Positions 1-9,051 of a stretch of 64,000 nucleotides of DNA are shown here, piece by piece. Made by a program: the position numbers and the translations under genes. The DNA is from Bacillus pseudomycoides (GTDB lineage Bacteria > Bacillota > Bacilli > Bacillales > Bacillaceae_G), in NCBI RefSeq assembly GCF_022811845.1, contig NZ_CP064266.1:1-64000 (forward strand), read 5' to 3'. The stretch's first letter is position 1. Each line of letters begins with the position of its first letter. The notes under the pieces are model-generated. The model did no database searches and was not told the origin of the DNA. It saw only the letters and a list, made by a program, of their open reading frames with translations.

Positions 1-682
1 GATAAAAAGCTAAGCCTGCTATTTCTTCTGGTGTACCAAGTCGCCCAAGTGGAACACTTTGCAATGTACGTTTGGCCGCATCTTCTGAAATCCATAATTT
101 ATCAGCACCACCTGTTCGTTCGATTGGTCCCGGAGCAATTGCATTGACCCGAATACCATATTTACGCCCCCACTCAACAGCGAGCGTTTTTGTCATTGCT
201 AACACACCAGCTTTCGCCGCGGCAGAATGAATAACACCAGGCCCTGCATCCCATGCATACGTTGCTACCATATTGATGATATTCCCTTTGATCCCCTTCG
301 CAATCCAGTATTTCCCTACTGCTTGACTACAATAAAAAGTCCCATTCAACACAATATTAATAACCGCATTCCACCCATTAATCGATAAATCTTCGGCAGG
401 ACAAAGAAAATTCCCTGCAGCATTATTTACTAAAATATCAATACGGCCAAACTCTTCATCAACATATTCAATCATACGCTTTATATCTTCTATATTTCGA
501 ACATCCATTTGTACTGTTAATACTTGTCCTGAAAATTGTTCAATCTCTTTTTTTGCTTCATCAAGCTTTTCTTGTGTACGTCCTGTAATAACAACGCGCG
601 CTCCTTCTCTTGCAAAGCGAGCAGCCATTCCTTTTCCCATTCCACTTGAACCACCTGTTATAATCGCTACTTTTTCTTTCAA
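1..682 (-). CDS. fadH: SDR oxidoreductase, 2,4-dienoyl-CoA reductase type (C-terminus beyond window)
   Basis: The gene runs off the left edge, so only the first 227 codons are present. It starts at a TTG (682) behind a GGGGAGGGG ribosome site. The N-terminus has the Rossmann motif TGGSSGMGKG. Where classical SDRs have YxxxK, this protein reads HSAAAKAG, so the Tyr is replaced while the Lys is kept, followed by a PGPIERTGG segment. That pattern is typical of the 2,4-dienoyl-CoA reductases that help degrade unsaturated fatty acids with NADPH. Its neighbour is a YkuE-like phosphoesterase, as in B. subtilis, where ykuF (fadH) lies beside ykuE. The family call is firm; the exact substrate is inferred. 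Confidence 0.85.
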   Translation of the reverse strand, partial: MKEKVAIITGGSSGMGKGMAARFAREGARVVITGRTQEKLDEAKKEIEQFSGQVLTVQMDVRNIEDIKRMIEYVDEEFGRIDILVNNAAGNFLCPAEDLSINGWNAVINIVLNGTFYCSQAVGKYWIAKGIKGNIINMVATYAWDAGPGVIHSAAAKAGVLAMTKTLAVEWGRKYGIRVNAIAPGPIERTGGADKLWISEDAAKRTLQSVPLGRLGTPEEIAGLAFY

Positions 683-876
683 AATTTCCCCTCCCCAAAA
701 ATGAATACACATTCATTTTACCACTTTATTTCACAAAAATCTTTATATTTTTAAACTTTTCTGATATCTTTAGATAAAGAATTTTCTTTCAACACTATAT
801 CTCTTATCATCTATACTACTTTTCAATATTTCATACTGTAATCCTATGACAAGAAACAAACGGAAAGGAGAGCCAA

Positions 877-951
877 GTGACCTATAATGAATGGTCTACA
901 TACCTTATAAACTTCTTTTTGCATACTATAGGTTCGCTCATATTCCTATGA
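877..951 (+). CDS. Putative 24-aa hydrophobic leader peptide coupled to the phosphoesterase
   Basis: A GTG start at 877 lies 7 nt after a strong GGAAAGGAG site (861-869). It opens a 24-codon frame whose TGA (949-951) overlaps the ATG at 948 of the next gene. The peptide is hydrophobic and aromatic, with a possible membrane segment in its second half. The phosphoesterase ATG at 948 has no good ribosome site of its own, so translational coupling through this short frame is plausible. It may be a chance frame. Confidence 0.4.
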   Translation: MTYNEWSTYLINFFLHTIGSLIFL

Positions 952-1805
952 AACAAATAACGAGAAGAAACTTTATAAAAACAGGAATACGCACTTGTCT
1001 CTATACTAGTATTACAGCTGGTCTCGGCTATTACTATGCAAAATATATAGAGCCGAATTTTCTTTCTTTAACACATCACACACTTCGTTCTTCACTTATT
1101 CCAAAAAACTTTCATGGTATGAAAATCATCCAATTTAGTGATTTACATTTAGGCTACTATTTTTCTCTTCAACACCTTTCTACAATCGTTTCAAAAATAA
1201 ATAAGACTGCGCCTGACATTGTCCTTTTTACCGGTGATTTAATCGATGACTATCAAACATATAATGAAACTCCTTTTGTTTCTGCGATTTTACGAAATAT
1301 CCATGCCCCCTTTGGTAAATTTGCAATCTACGGAAACCATGACCATGGTGGGTATGGAACCGAATACTATAAGCAAATTATGAGTGATGCAGGCTTTGAA
1401 GTATTACAAAATACCGAAAAACGTATTCGTTTACTAGATAATAGCGAAATTTCTATTTTTGGAATCGATGACATTCTTCTTGGCAAGCCAGTAATTGACG
1501 GAACATTACAACATGTGCAGAAAGAGCTATATACAATTGTACTCGTACACGAACCTGATATAGCATCCGAAATTGCTAACTTCCCTGTAAACCTCCAACT
1601 TTCTGGGCACAGTCATGGTGGACAAGTACAACTTCCTTTTTTAGGGGCGATCGTTACTCCAGCATTAGCAAAACATTACATCGAGGGATTTTATCATATT
1701 GAAGAATTGCTTCTTTATGTAAATCGCGGCCTCGGGAGAACGCGTGTTCCGTTTCGTTTTTTATCCCGGCCTGAAATTACAGTATTTACCCTTCAGCACT
1801 TATAA
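948..1805 (+). CDS. ykuE: Tat-exported metallophosphoesterase, YkuE-like
   Basis: Calcineurin-like phosphoesterase of about 285 aa. The N-terminus MKQITRRNFIKTG is a twin-arginine signal followed by a hydrophobic stretch, so export by Tat to the membrane or wall is likely. Metal-binding motifs follow in order: FSDLHLG, FTGDLIDD, YGNHDHGG, VLVHEPD and SGHSHGGQ, the full GDxxD/GNHD/GHxHGG set. An ATG at 891 would add 19 residues in front of the Tat motif, but the Tat logic and the overlapping leader frame favour the start at 948. B. subtilis YkuE is a Tat-dependent wall protein. The natural substrate is unknown. Confidence 0.85.
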   Translation: MKQITRRNFIKTGIRTCLYTSITAGLGYYYAKYIEPNFLSLTHHTLRSSLIPKNFHGMKIIQFSDLHLGYYFSLQHLSTIVSKINKTAPDIVLFTGDLIDDYQTYNETPFVSAILRNIHAPFGKFAIYGNHDHGGYGTEYYKQIMSDAGFEVLQNTEKRIRLLDNSEISIFGIDDILLGKPVIDGTLQHVQKELYTIVLVHEPDIASEIANFPVNLQLSGHSHGGQVQLPFLGAIVTPALAKHYIEGFYHIEELLLYVNRGLGRTRVPFRFLSRPEITVFTLQHL

Positions 1806-1866
1806 CCTATAATTGCCTATTTTCTTATATATCCTTTCTTGTACTCGCTCATCCATGCTCTTTCAC

Positions 1867-1875
1867 CATATGATA
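1867..1875 (+). promoter_or_regulatory. Possible sigma-K/sigma-E -10 element
   Basis: CATATGATA fits the CATANNNTA mother-cell sigma -10 pattern and lies 30 nt before the start of a Tyr/Pro-rich small protein. No clear -35 was identified, so this is weak support for sporulation expression. Confidence 0.25.
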
Positions 1876-1904
1876 ACAATGAGTCCAATAAAGGAGGTTT
1901 TTAC

Positions 1905-2126
1905 ATGTACCCATATCCTCAGCCCTATCTAGTTCGTTCAGGACCTATTGGCCCAGTAAGTGACTCACGCTTCTTACCATTCTTCGGTGTTCCATTCTTA
2001 GCAGGACTTGCTGGTGGCTTAATTGGCGGGGCATTAGCATTCGGCCCTAGACCCCCTTACTATCCTCCATACCCACCAACGCCGTTTCCTTGTTACGGAA
2101 GTCCGTGCCAACCATATTATTATTAA
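1905..2126 (+). CDS. Small Tyr/Pro-rich protein, possibly spore-associated
   Basis: This 73-aa protein starts at the ATG after a strong AAAGGAGG site; a start further upstream at 1839 lacks one. It begins with MYPYPQPY, has a central glycine/alanine hydrophobic segment (LAGLAGGLIGGALAFG, about residues 32-47) and ends in a PYYPPYPPTP region with two cysteines. Tyr/Pro/Cys-rich tails are common in Bacillus spore coat and exosporium proteins, but I do not recognise a named family. It is monocistronic, with a terminator directly behind it. The spore role is inference. Confidence 0.7.
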   Translation: MYPYPQPYLVRSGPIGPVSDSRFLPFFGVPFLAGLAGGLIGGALAFGPRPPYYPPYPPTPFPCYGSPCQPYYY

Positions 2127-2145
2127 CATACACAAAAACTATGAA

Positions 2146-2178
2146 AAAAAGCCTCTTCATTTAGTAAGAGGCTTTTTT
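2146..2178 (+). terminator. Intrinsic terminator
   Basis: AAAGCCTCTT pairs with AAGAGGCTTT across an 8-nt loop and is followed by a T-run. It ends the transcript of the Tyr/Pro-rich protein gene. Confidence 0.9.
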
Positions 2179-2309
2179 CGTCGCATTCTCATAATCTTGA
2201 ATTCAAGAGTTTACTTGCTCACAAGTTATTAAACTTAACTATTTAATATTTTAATTTGTTAGCATATCAGTTAATGTTAACAAATCAAAAGAAGACCTCC
2301 ACTCATTTT

Positions 2310-2398
2310 CTCCCGTTGTTTTCACTTGGCATGGGACTGAAAAAGGATCTAACCGCTTCTATGCATGGACGGACCTTCTCTCTCAACTAAAAAAGATG
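2310..2398 (+). repeat. Dispersed repeat family 2, copy A (partial)
   Basis: It contains the blocks CACTTGGCATGGG, AAAAGGATCTAACCGCTTC, TATGCATGG and CTCTCTCAACTAAAAA, which recur at 16534, 36386 and 42088. The left third of the family is not recognisable here. It lies just past the 3' end of ppk. It probably belongs to one of the B. cereus-group bcr families, but I cannot say which. Confidence 0.75.
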
Positions 2399-2422
2399 GT
2401 TTTATTTTTTTGAATTTACATA

Positions 2423-4531
2423 TTACTCTGCATCAGTGTTTTGATAGGCCATCTTAAATAATTTCACTTGGCTATCAACCTCTTGTGAACTACTATTTAT
2501 TATATAATAGTATTCACCATCCTTATTTTGTTCACGTGTTTTTACATTATCCGCTAAAATAAGTTGTAAGATTGCTTTTATTCTTGCCTTCATTTCAAGC
2601 CCTAAAATCGGAAATGAAATTTCTACCCGTTTTTCCATGTTCCTTGTCATCCAATCAGCTGAAGATAAGTAGACCTTTTCATCCCCATTATGATGAAAAT
2701 AATAAATACGGCTATGTTCTAAATAACGCCCAACAAGGCTAATTACACGAATATTTTCACTTACATTTTGAATACCAGGTCGCAAGCAGCACGTTCCTCT
2801 AACAACAAGCTCTATTCTCACTCCAGCTTGTGATGCCTCATATAGTTTTTGAATTAACGGTTTATCTGTTAACGAGTTCATCTTTGCCACAATATGTCCA
2901 TTTCCATATTGTTTATGATAACGAATTTCTTCATCAATCAACTCTATAAATTGATGACGTATATCAAACGGCGCTACTGACAAATGATGAAAATGCGGCT
3001 TTGTTGTATAACCACTCAAGTAATTAAAGAAGTTTGTCGCATCTACTCCAAAATCTTTTCGGGATGTAATATAGCCAAAATCTGTATATAATTTTGCTGT
3101 CGCATCATTATAATTTCCTGTCCCTAAATGTACAAATCTTTCGATTTTTCCGTGTTTTCTTCTTACAACTAGAGTAATTTTACTATGTGTTTTCAAATGA
3201 CTTACACCATAAATAACGTGGCAACCAGCTTGTTCAAGTTCCTTTGCCCAATGGACGTTATTTTCTTCATCAAAACGAGCTTTTAATTCAACAAGTACAG
3301 TCACTTGTTTTCCCTTCTCCGCTGCAGTCTTTAATGCCTGAATGATTGGCGAATCTCCACTTACACGGTATAACGTCTGTTTTATTGCTAGCACATTCGG
3401 ATCATCTGCTGCATCACGCACAAAATCAATAACTGGCTGAAAAGATTCAAACGGATGATGTAATAGAATATCATGCTCTATCGCTTTTTCAAACACGTCT
3501 TCTTCATCATCTAAATCTTGAGGTGGCTGCGGTATAAGAGCTGGGTAAACAAGATGTTCATATAAAGGTGCTAATTTTTTATATAAGGAGAATAAACATG
3601 TTAAATCTAATGGCCCATCCATCATATATACATCTTCATCTGTCACTTCTAACACTTCATATAATAAAGCTAACACTCTTTCATCGACCTGCTCTTTGCC
3701 AATTTCTAAACGAACTGCCGCTCCCCACTTACGTTTTTTCAACTCTTTTTCAATCACTTTTAATAAATCACGCGCACCTTCTTCGTGAATTGTTAAATCT
3801 GCATTACGTGTAATTCGAAAACGAGTAACAGAGGATACTTTATATCCTGTAAATAATTTATGAGTAAAGCTACTAATTACGTCTTCTAATAAAATAAATT
3901 TATGTTTTTGATCTTCACTCGGTAAAAAAATAAAACGTTCAAGCAACGATGGTACTTGTACAATTCCAAGCTTTGTTCGATTCTCTTCCTCTGTTTGTTT
4001 TTCATCATACAAAATAGTAGCTAAGTTTAAGCTTTTATTTAACAACATAGGAAACGGGCGATATGCATCTATTGCCACAGGAGTTAACACTGGGAAAATT
4101 TGTTCGTCAAAATACTCTTCAATAAATTCACGTTGTTCTTTCGTTAAATCTTGAAATGTTAACGGCTTGATGCCTTCCATTTCAAGCGCTGGTAACACAG
4201 TATTTTTAAATGTATTATACTGAACTGTCATCAATTCATGAGCTTTCATATCAATTTTATTTAGCTGCTGTTTCGGTGTTAAGCCAGCTTTATTTTCCGG
4301 TTGATTAAAGCCCGCTTTTACTTGATCTTTTAATCCCGCAACACGCACCATAAAAAACTCATCCAAATTCGAACTGAAAATACTAATAAACTTTAATCTT
4401 TCCAAAAGTGGGTTACTTTGATCTTGCGCCTCTTGCAACACACGTTCATTAAAAGCAAGCCAACTTAATTCGCGGTTATTATAGTAAGCAGTATCATTTA
4501 AATTCACAGGATTCCCCTTCATCAATTCCAT
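2423..4531 (-). CDS. ppk: Polyphosphate kinase 1
   Basis: PPK1 reversibly transfers the gamma-phosphate of ATP to inorganic polyphosphate. The protein has 702 aa, the usual length, with the N-terminal NRELSWLAFN and SIFSSNLDEFFMVRV signatures. The two catalytic histidines are visible as H449 in KTHSK and H606 in LEHSR, 157 residues apart exactly as H435 and H592 of the E. coli enzyme. VHLGTGNYN and SSADWMTRNM complete the phospholipase-D-like fold. An ATG three codons downstream is better spaced from the AAGGGA site and could be the true start. It lies about 110 nt after ppx, forming a synthesis/degradation pair. Confidence 0.97.
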   Translation of the reverse strand: MELMKGNPVNLNDTAYYNNRELSWLAFNERVLQEAQDQSNPLLERLKFISIFSSNLDEFFMVRVAGLKDQVKAGFNQPENKAGLTPKQQLNKIDMKAHELMTVQYNTFKNTVLPALEMEGIKPLTFQDLTKEQREFIEEYFDEQIFPVLTPVAIDAYRPFPMLLNKSLNLATILYDEKQTEEENRTKLGIVQVPSLLERFIFLPSEDQKHKFILLEDVISSFTHKLFTGYKVSSVTRFRITRNADLTIHEEGARDLLKVIEKELKKRKWGAAVRLEIGKEQVDERVLALLYEVLEVTDEDVYMMDGPLDLTCLFSLYKKLAPLYEHLVYPALIPQPPQDLDDEEDVFEKAIEHDILLHHPFESFQPVIDFVRDAADDPNVLAIKQTLYRVSGDSPIIQALKTAAEKGKQVTVLVELKARFDEENNVHWAKELEQAGCHVIYGVSHLKTHSKITLVVRRKHGKIERFVHLGTGNYNDATAKLYTDFGYITSRKDFGVDATNFFNYLSGYTTKPHFHHLSVAPFDIRHQFIELIDEEIRYHKQYGNGHIVAKMNSLTDKPLIQKLYEASQAGVRIELVVRGTCCLRPGIQNVSENIRVISLVGRYLEHSRIYYFHHNGDEKVYLSSADWMTRNMEKRVEISFPILGLEMKARIKAILQLILADNVKTREQNKDGEYYYIINSSSQEVDSQVKLFKMAYQNTDAE

Positions 4532-4640
4532 TTCCCTTCACACTTCCCTTTGAAACTTTTTCAATATAATTTAGTTACATTTATTGTATCAAATTCCAAA
4601 TTATTTAAGTGTAAATTTTTTGTAAATACATCCGTACAAC

Positions 4641-6188
4641 TTAGCATTTCTCCTCAAACACCAATTGAATGTTCATCTTCAATACTTTTTCAAGTTGTTT
4701 TTTTTGCTTTTCAGCCTGCACTTTTTCTGCTAAAGCCGATTGTTCACACACAATATGAAAGGCAAGCCCCTCTTTATTTTTCTTCACTTCAATCGTTTCA
4801 ATCAGTGCTCGTTGCCTCACATTTAAAGCAGCAGAAAATTGTAAAATCGCTCCTAACAAACGAATCTTTTTTTGTTCGTTTTTATCAAACCACCCTTCAA
4901 ATGGGTCCAAATGCTGCTTAAATAACATTTTCGACTTATAAGATGCGATCATTGCAAGTCTAACACGCTCTTTATGCATCATGCCGTCAATTGTTTTGTT
5001 CGCTAATAAATAGAATGTATGTAGACGACTTGCTTCAGCATCTATGTATTTCCCAATATTAAACACTTTGGCAGCTTGATAAAATATACACCAATCTTTT
5101 TCTGAAAAAGAAATAACTTCAGACGCTTCAAGCTGCCTACAAATTAACGTTCCTTGCTTGATAAGTTGAACAACAAATTTCATATCCATTTCATATTCAT
5201 AAGACAATAAGTGTAAGCTCTCTTCTATCACATTTGGATAATAAGAAACACCTAAATTTTTTGTAAGTTCCTCATAGAACACCCCTTCTCGTAATCCTTT
5301 CCTACTTAATACAAACGACGGAGCTTGTATGATATTTGTTAGCATATAAAATACTTCTACCGCTGGAATAATTGTATCCGCTCGATCTTTTGCTAACCCA
5401 TCCAACTTCTGTAATTCTACAAAAGAAAGGCTTTCTAATTCCTCTTTGACACCTCTTATATCTGCTTCTTTCATTTTATATAAATGTAAACCTGCTATTG
5501 GGTAAGAAATTATATTTTGATGAATTTTCACCATATTCCGAGCGCTCCCTCCTATCGCAATAAGGGGTAGCCTTTTTTCCTTTAACCAAGGTAACGTTTC
5601 AAATTGATACCATAAATATCTTCTTAATTCTTCTAATTCTTCTGCAGTTGGTATCTCATGATGAATAAATTGTTGTTTTAAAGAAAGTGCGCCAAAAGGA
5701 AAGCTATAATATTCTATAATTTCTCGATCCCGAAAATACGTAACCTCCGTACTTCCTCCACCGATATCGACCGTAATTCCTTCAGTAAAAGAAGTTGAAT
5801 TCATCACAGCTAAATAACCATAGCGTGCTTCTTCATATTCGGATAAAACCCTAAGTACAAAATCAGTTTTTCCTTCTACAAGCTTTTTTATCTCTTCTTG
5901 GTTTTTTGCTTGTCTAATAGTTGCTGTCGCAACACATAACACATTATGTAATCCGTGAAACCGTGTGCTTTCTTGAAATTGAAGTAATGTTTGCAAAAGT
6001 GTATTGATTCCTTCTTCTATTAGCATACCATCTATTAGATAATTTCTTAGCCGTGCCACAACTTTTGTATTTTCAATTTCTTTGTAGAAACCCCCATTTT
6101 GTTTTTCATAAATCACCAATCGCATCGTATTTGAACCAATGTCAATAATGGCATATTGCTGTTTCAATATATCTTTCACACTTCTCAC
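4641..6188 (-). CDS. ppx: Exopolyphosphatase (Ppx/GppA family)
   Basis: This enzyme degrades polyphosphate from its ends. It has 515 aa, starting with a GTG. N-terminal ASKHA-fold motifs are DIGSNTMRLVIYE (residues 17-29), ATATIRQAKN, VDIGGGSTEV and GGSARNM. The C-terminal half is the HD-like helical domain usual in long Ppx proteins. A second GTG three codons in is an alternative start. It lies upstream of ppk on the same strand and is probably co-transcribed with it, so one transcript carries both polyphosphate synthesis and breakdown. Confidence 0.95.
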   Translation of the reverse strand: MRSVKDILKQQYAIIDIGSNTMRLVIYEKQNGGFYKEIENTKVVARLRNYLIDGMLIEEGINTLLQTLLQFQESTRFHGLHNVLCVATATIRQAKNQEEIKKLVEGKTDFVLRVLSEYEEARYGYLAVMNSTSFTEGITVDIGGGSTEVTYFRDREIIEYYSFPFGALSLKQQFIHHEIPTAEELEELRRYLWYQFETLPWLKEKRLPLIAIGGSARNMVKIHQNIISYPIAGLHLYKMKEADIRGVKEELESLSFVELQKLDGLAKDRADTIIPAVEVFYMLTNIIQAPSFVLSRKGLREGVFYEELTKNLGVSYYPNVIEESLHLLSYEYEMDMKFVVQLIKQGTLICRQLEASEVISFSEKDWCIFYQAAKVFNIGKYIDAEASRLHTFYLLANKTIDGMMHKERVRLAMIASYKSKMLFKQHLDPFEGWFDKNEQKKIRLLGAILQFSAALNVRQRALIETIEVKKNKEGLAFHIVCEQSALAEKVQAEKQKKQLEKVLKMNIQLVFEEKC

Positions 6189-6358
6189 TCTTTCATTATC
6201 AAATTTCTAGAAAACGTTCCTATCGCTATTATACAAAATAGTTGTTTTTTGTAACAATATTGCTTTAATATTGAAAATATATACAATCATTTTTTACATA
6301 TAATAAAAACTACTTTTATTTATGCTATAATATTGAAAAACTTGAAAGGGGTCCCACT

Positions 6359-6817
6359 ATGAAACCTTCACACCCACAGTCTCAGTCACACAAACAACAT
6401 TCTATCGATCGATTGGCTCAATCTATTTTCATTGTGAACCGGCATGCCAAAGCTGCTACAAATCCTAAATATTTATATTGGTTGAAAAAGATTGCTTTGG
6501 AACGTTTGATTAATGAAAAGAAAGCAAAAAAAGAAGGGTTACATTTCTCTAGAAATCCACGTTTTAGTCAGCAACAATCAGATGTTCTCGTTCGATTAGG
6601 TGACTACTTTTTTCATATTCCTCCTATAAAAGATGATTTCAGTAACCTCCCGCATCTCGGTAGCCTTGAATCTTCCTATAGAAACCCAAAAACAACTCTT
6701 TCTTTAGCAATAGCGAAAAAAACACTCCAAGATTACATTGGGCCTGAAGCACTAAAACAAGAAAAAAAATTAAGCGAACCGATCCCTTGGTATCGCCGTA
6801 CGTACACAAAAAAATAA
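6359..6817 (+). CDS. ykyB: YkyB family protein
   Basis: This 152-aa protein starts with an ATG behind GAAAGGGG. It has the hallmark strings of Bacillus YkyB: VNRHAKAATNPKYLY, GLHFSRNPRFSQQQSDVL, GDYFFHIPP and LPHLGSLESSYRNPKT. It is basic and probably cytoplasmic, with no signal or membrane segment. No biochemical function is known to me. It is transcribed divergently from ppx-ppk and converges on ykyA across a shared terminator. Confidence 0.92.
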   Translation: MKPSHPQSQSHKQHSIDRLAQSIFIVNRHAKAATNPKYLYWLKKIALERLINEKKAKKEGLHFSRNPRFSQQQSDVLVRLGDYFFHIPPIKDDFSNLPHLGSLESSYRNPKTTLSLAIAKKTLQDYIGPEALKQEKKLSEPIPWYRRTYTKK

Positions 6818-6856
6818 AGCAGGTTTGGCCATAACGGCCAGCCTGCTTTATTTTTT
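6811..6856. terminator. Bidirectional terminator between ykyB and ykyA
   Basis: AAATAAAGCAGG pairs with CCTGCTTTATTTT, enclosing an inner GGCC/GGCC hairpin. A-runs and T-runs on both sides let it serve ykyB on the plus strand and ykyA on the minus strand. Its right arm overlaps the ykyA stop region. Confidence 0.9.
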
Positions 6857-7507
6857 CTCTTCTTTTATTTTAATGTTTGCTTGTTTATAAAATGCTACTT
6901 TTTCTGTATTATATGATTTTGTATATTCATTAAACTTATCTTTTTCAGCATCAATACCTTTATAAGATTCGTTCACCGCTTTTACTTTATCACTAATATC
7001 TTTTAATTTTGCTCCTTTATCTTGAAGCATTGTAAATAATTCTTTTTCTAACTTTAAAGATTTACTATAGTTATCATACATCTTCTTAAAAGACTCATGT
7101 CGTTTTTCATATGTATTTTTCACTTTATCTGCTTGTTCTTTTAACTTATCATTCTCGATTTTTTTCACATATTTTTCAACTGACTTTACTTCTTCTTGTG
7201 CTTTGTTCAACGCTTCGTTCTCTTTATCGATTACTTTTCCACGTTCTGCTGTATTTTTCATTGCTTGATCTAACTTTTCTTTCACAGCTTGATTATTATC
7301 TTTTCCTTCTTGTACAATTTGACCGTATAATGTTTGACCTTCTTTTTCTAATGTCTCTAATTTTTTCGCTTCCTCAAACATTGGTTTTTCTTGCTTCGCA
7401 GCATTTTCAAATGCTACATATAATTCCTCTTCTGGTTTTGGTCCGAAACAACCAGCTAATAATGTCATAGATAATACTGCTACAATTGCTATTTTATTAT
7501 ATTTCAA
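6848..7507 (-). CDS. ykyA: Putative cell-wall-binding lipoprotein YkyA
   Basis: This 219-aa protein has a lipoprotein signal ending in the lipobox LLAGC (Cys20), so it should be anchored on the outer face of the membrane. The mature part is almost all charged helix, rich in Lys and Glu, with long coiled-coil-like stretches such as EKEGQTLYGQIVQEGKD and KQADKV-type heptads. This matches the YkyA family of putative cell-wall-binding lipoproteins in Bacillus. No catalytic motif is seen, and the precise role is unknown. Confidence 0.9.
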   Translation of the reverse strand: MKYNKIAIVAVLSMTLLAGCFGPKPEEELYVAFENAAKQEKPMFEEAKKLETLEKEGQTLYGQIVQEGKDNNQAVKEKLDQAMKNTAERGKVIDKENEALNKAQEEVKSVEKYVKKIENDKLKEQADKVKNTYEKRHESFKKMYDNYSKSLKLEKELFTMLQDKGAKLKDISDKVKAVNESYKGIDAEKDKFNEYTKSYNTEKVAFYKQANIKIKEEKK

Positions 7508-7925
7508 CTTCTTTTCCCCCTACAATCTTTTCTTGTCCATTTTACACAGTGCGAAGGTTTGCTTGCAACAATTTACAAATATTCTTTTTATTCCCTCAAA
7601 AGGAAAAGTGTAGAGATTGTTTCCCTCTACACTTTTTAAATGAAAAACCATTGTGCAAAAATGTATTGACACATCCATCACAATTATATGATGTTTAAAT
7701 CTATTTTTAAAGACTTTTGTTACAAAATACTGTTTTTTTGTAACAAAAGAGAAAAAAATGTTACGAAAACCACCTTTTATACTACCATATATTTCTATAA
7801 CAATTATGTTTTTCTACAAAACAAAAAATGGACGTTCTTATTATCCATTTCTCCTTACAACTTGTATTCATCTTCTTTTTTATTTCATATATATAGTATA
7901 TATCCATTACAGAAAGGAGAAAAAA
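7508..7925. other. Non-coding stretch with two hairpins
   Basis: No convincing gene is seen in this 418-nt AT-rich gap. AAAAGTGTAGAG and CTCTACACTTTT (about 7605-7638) form a terminator-like hairpin with tails suited to either strand. CTTTTGTTACAA and TTGTAACAAAAG (about 7720-7751) form a second hairpin upstream of the holin gene. Confidence 0.6.
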
Positions 7926-8159
7926 ATGCTACAAAGATCAAATATATCAGACATCATTCGTTTTTTAGCTGGATTTCTCTTATCATTAAAACTATTATTT
8001 GAATCGTTCGGGCTTTCTTTTATTACAAATGACCAAATTGATGCAATCATAAATGTTGCTTCTTTCTTATTTATTTTATACTTCGGATATAAAAATAACT
8101 ATGTAGGAAAAAAAGGCTTGGAACAAAAAGAATTACTAAAGAAGCATAACCTTCATTAA
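7926..8159 (+). CDS. Phage-type holin, SPP1/XhlB-like
   Basis: This 77-aa protein starts at the ATG after AGAAAGGAG. It has a hydrophobic segment (about residues 13-30), a second near residues 38-56, and the charged tail YKNNYVGKKGLEQKELL. That tail pattern (KNNYVTxKGxxQxxxL) is typical of SPP1/XhlB holins, which form membrane pores to release endolysin during phage or PBSX-type lysis. No endolysin, tail or other phage gene lies nearby, so it is an orphan with its own promoter region and terminator. Confidence 0.75.
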   Translation: MLQRSNISDIIRFLAGFLLSLKLLFESFGLSFITNDQIDAIINVASFLFILYFGYKNNYVGKKGLEQKELLKKHNLH

Positions 8160-8187
8160 AAAAGGAACCCACGTTCGGTTCCTTTTT
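8158..8187. terminator. Terminator between holin gene and convergent gene
   Basis: AAAAGGAACC pairs with GGTTCCTTTTT around a short loop. It serves the holin transcript and possibly the convergent gene ending at 8186. Confidence 0.85.
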
Positions 8188-8698
8188 ATTGTATCAACAT
8201 CACTTCTTTTGTTTGTAGTGGTCCAGATAATCGGCCTTTCTGCTGAAACGTGTATGTAGCACGTAATGAAATACTAGACGGAATTTGTATACGTGATGCT
8301 TTCACCTGACAGATTAATTGAGCTTTTTCACCTGATAGTAATTCATCAATACGCCACCTTACAAGTTGAAATAAAAACTCTCCTGTTCCTTTATTCGTGT
8401 GTAATGTATTGGGGATATATGCAAAATGATCTCGAATCATATGACTAACTATTACGTGAGAAACCTCTTCACTTCCTATGTTTTCAACTTCTAATTGAAT
8501 AAAAAGAATTTCATGTACACCATAAACAACTTTTTGTGAAAAATTCTTCTCTTTTTGACTGCGAATTTGTAATGTTACTTCTACATTTGGAGTAGATTGT
8601 TTGCTCGTAACTGCTTTAGAACCACCTTCCATCCACATAACAGGCTGTAAAGACAAAGGGAACAATTCTTTATCTAAACTTATTTCCCACATTTTCAC
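8186..8698 (-). CDS. Hypothetical protein with DUF11-like beta-sandwich repeat
   Basis: This 170-aa protein has no signal peptide. The middle part, LFIQLEVENIGSEEVSHVIVSHMIRDHFAYIP broken by short loops, and RWRIDELLSGEKAQLICQVK resemble the DUF11/conserved-repeat beta-sandwich fold: a statement about boundaries, then a line on internal consistency. I infer a structural rather than enzymatic role; no catalytic motif is seen. It is monocistronic, convergent with the holin gene. The family assignment is tentative. Confidence 0.65.
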   Translation of the reverse strand: MKMWEISLDKELFPLSLQPVMWMEGGSKAVTSKQSTPNVEVTLQIRSQKEKNFSQKVVYGVHEILFIQLEVENIGSEEVSHVIVSHMIRDHFAYIPNTLHTNKGTGEFLFQLVRWRIDELLSGEKAQLICQVKASRIQIPSSISLRATYTFQQKGRLSGPLQTKEVMLIQ

Positions 8699-8938
8699 AA
8701 TAACAATTCACCTCATTCCAGATGTTATTATCTGTACAAATTTATTCTGCTCTCTTCAATAATAAAACACCCTTCTCCAATTCGTTCCCTTCAAAACACC
8801 TTCCTATTTTCTCTCAATAAAGATATACGTTTTCAACATTTTTATCTTTCTTCTTTATCTTATTCGACAACCCAATAAAAAAACCATTTTAAATAGCAAT
8901 ACACCATCACTCATTAGCTTCCTTTTGTTTCTTCCAAT

Positions 8939-9033
8939 ATAAAACCCACACCAATCAGGCTTTTACGAACAGTTTATCTCCCTTTCACCAAATTTCGGGG
9001 TGGGAGTATTACTGTCCGTTCATGCAAAATAAA
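8939..9033 (+). repeat. bcr1-like element, 5'-deleted copy
   Basis: This copy contains the bcr1 core blocks CACCAATCAGGCTTTTACG and GGTGGGAGTATTACTGTCCG but lacks about the first 60 bp. It is bounded by ATAAA on both sides, consistent with the TTTAT/ATAAA target duplication described for bcr1. It lies in the 517-nt gap (8699-9215) before the exporter gene; the rest of that gap holds promoter-like AT-rich DNA and one palindrome. Confidence 0.75.
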
Positions 9034-9051
9034 GTAAAAAGATTTACCTTT

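Noticed and set aside
7688..8002. ORFs covering the holin leader region
   Set aside because: They lack ribosome sites and read through AT-rich hairpins; the holin ATG at 7926 has a good site.
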